A stretch of DNA of 64,000 nucleotides from Malurus cyaneus samueli (lineage: Eukaryota > Chordata > Aves > Passeriformes > Maluridae), in contig CM019217.1 of NCBI GenBank assembly GCA_009741485.1, positions 38,945,303 to 39,009,302 of the forward strand, read 5' to 3'. The translations under genes were made by a program, and so were the position numbers. The notes beneath the pieces were generated by a model. It had not been told where the DNA came from, ran no database searches, and saw nothing but the letters and a program-made list of their open reading frames with translations. Of the stretch, positions 62,898 to 64,000 are shown piece by piece; position 1 is the first letter of the stretch; every line of letters starts with the position of its first letter.

Positions 62898-64000
62898 TTT
62901 GGCTACACTTTTCCCTTCATGGTTGGGGAAATGTGATTGATTCAATCAGGCCTCTAAATATCCCAAAGAAAGTAGCTGGTATTGAGATTCACATACATCT
63001 TTCTGTTTACATTTTCCTTCTGACTGATTTTGCTCCTAACCTTTCTTGGTCTTGAGGAAGCAAATGTTTTCACATACTACATGAAAGTGTTGTCAGTTTC
63101 ACTGCAATGATCACAAAGAGTTAATGATTGCTGGTGTCCTGGCAAAGATCTACACTTGGGTTAGAAGGGGAGTGATATACAAATATCCCATGGTGTTGGG
63201 GATTATCTCATAGGAGCTCTAATGATGTTTCACTTTGTCTTCTGTGAGATGCCCACTAACGTCTCGTAAGTCTCCCCACATTTAAAACTTTTATATTTTG
63301 TTTTTGCCTTTGAGATAAGCCATGCCAGTGTTGCTCCTGCTGATGACTGGATAGCACACTGATCACGTGTGATCATGTATGATCATTAAGCAGCTTAGAT
63401 TTCTTAGAACCATAGATAACTGATGTTCTTCTGTTTCCTCCCTTTCCCCTGCACCATGTAGGTGTCCTCTCCTTTTGGCCACTCTTCATCTGGTGATTTT
63501 AGCAATCACACTATTAGGCTTATGGACTTTATGGGGCATTGCTGTACCAAGCAGAATTTTTAGTGCTGCTCAAGGTAGTGGCTCATCACAAAATCATATA
63601 ACCAATTTTCTTTCTGAAACTACTCCATTCATTGAAAGAGGTCGACTTAATGCTCCTCTGCTGTGCTAGATCACAGAGCATCTTCTATGCTCTGTGTACA
63701 ACAAATGTGTGTTAGAGGCAGTAAGATTTTAGTCATGTTCTAATTGCACTTACAGGCTAAAGCTTCTGTGTGCTGCTGCCATTTATTCAGAGGAGAGCCC
63801 TTCAGAGTGGGGAGGAGTGTTTAGTAGGTACTATGGACTTACACCTTCCCTTTGGACTTACATCTTCCCTTCAGAATTAACATGTAACTCAGGCATTTGC
63901 CTCCTAGAATGTAATGTGGTCTTCTCTGTGCAAACAGCTCTGTGTCAGACCTTGAGGCCCTCGGTGCACTCTATTGAGAGATTTTCAGAACACCTGCCCA
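62898..64000. other. intergenic, no gene recognised
   Basis: Contains a near-palindrome TGATCAC-GT-GTGATCA (63360-63375) and a 19-base tandem pair (63834-63871). The frame at 63475-63669 is hydrophobic at its start but has no recognisable family. Confidence 0.55.
63834..63871. repeat. 19-base tandem duplication
   Basis: TGGACTTACACCTTCCCTT is followed directly by TGGACTTACATCTTCCCTT, with one difference. Confidence 0.88.

Noticed and set aside
1..64000. CRISPR arrays, bacterial operons, tRNA or rRNA genes
   Set aside because: The window is vertebrate nuclear DNA. The tandem repeats are microsatellites without unique spacers, and no tRNA-like cloverleaf or rRNA segment was recognised.

Overview
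The window looks like gene-poor, AT-rich DNA from a bird nuclear genome. Three kinds of evidence point there. There are split coding exons with GT/AG borders. There are several short 3' ends of CR1 LINEs, the main avian interspersed repeat. There are also LTRs of endogenous retroviruses of the kind common in songbirds. A 20-base run of N shows it comes from a scaffolded assembly. The bird assignment rests on repeat recognition by eye; passerine is a guess.

Bases 1-8600 hold the 3' end of one gene on the + strand, SPOCK3 (testican-3), a secreted calcium-binding proteoglycan. Three coding exons are visible: 4546-4608, 5756-5893 and 6909-7081. They join in phase and encode the thyroglobulin type-1 domain and the acidic C-terminal tail with glycosaminoglycan sites. 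The upstream exons (signal peptide, Kazal, EF-hand domain) lie outside the window. A 3' UTR with several AATAAA signals follows, ending at about 8.0-8.6 kb.

From about 8.6 kb to 64 kb I find no exon of any known gene. This stretch is intergenic DNA with decayed CR1 tails (16.2, 18.3, 31.4, 56.9 and 62.8 kb) and LTRs. Two solo LTRs of one family sit at 26971-27722 and 57415-58239, both in minus orientation and each flanked by its own 5-base target duplication. A different, 1.3-kb LTR lies at 53259-54559 in plus orientation and is followed directly by a tRNA-His-type primer-binding site. A probable shorter LTR lies at 21522-21942. Pentanucleotide arrays occur at 2466-2680 (within the SPOCK3 intron) and 60612-60790, and long A or T tracts are scattered throughout.

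In mammals SPOCK3 and TLL1 are convergent neighbours, so the desert may be the SPOCK3-TLL1 spacer, but no TLL1 exon was found here. I saw no evidence of a new biological system. The points most worth checking are the LTR structures, the primer-binding-site remnant, the CR1-seeded microsatellite and the repeat-encoded acidic tail of SPOCK3.
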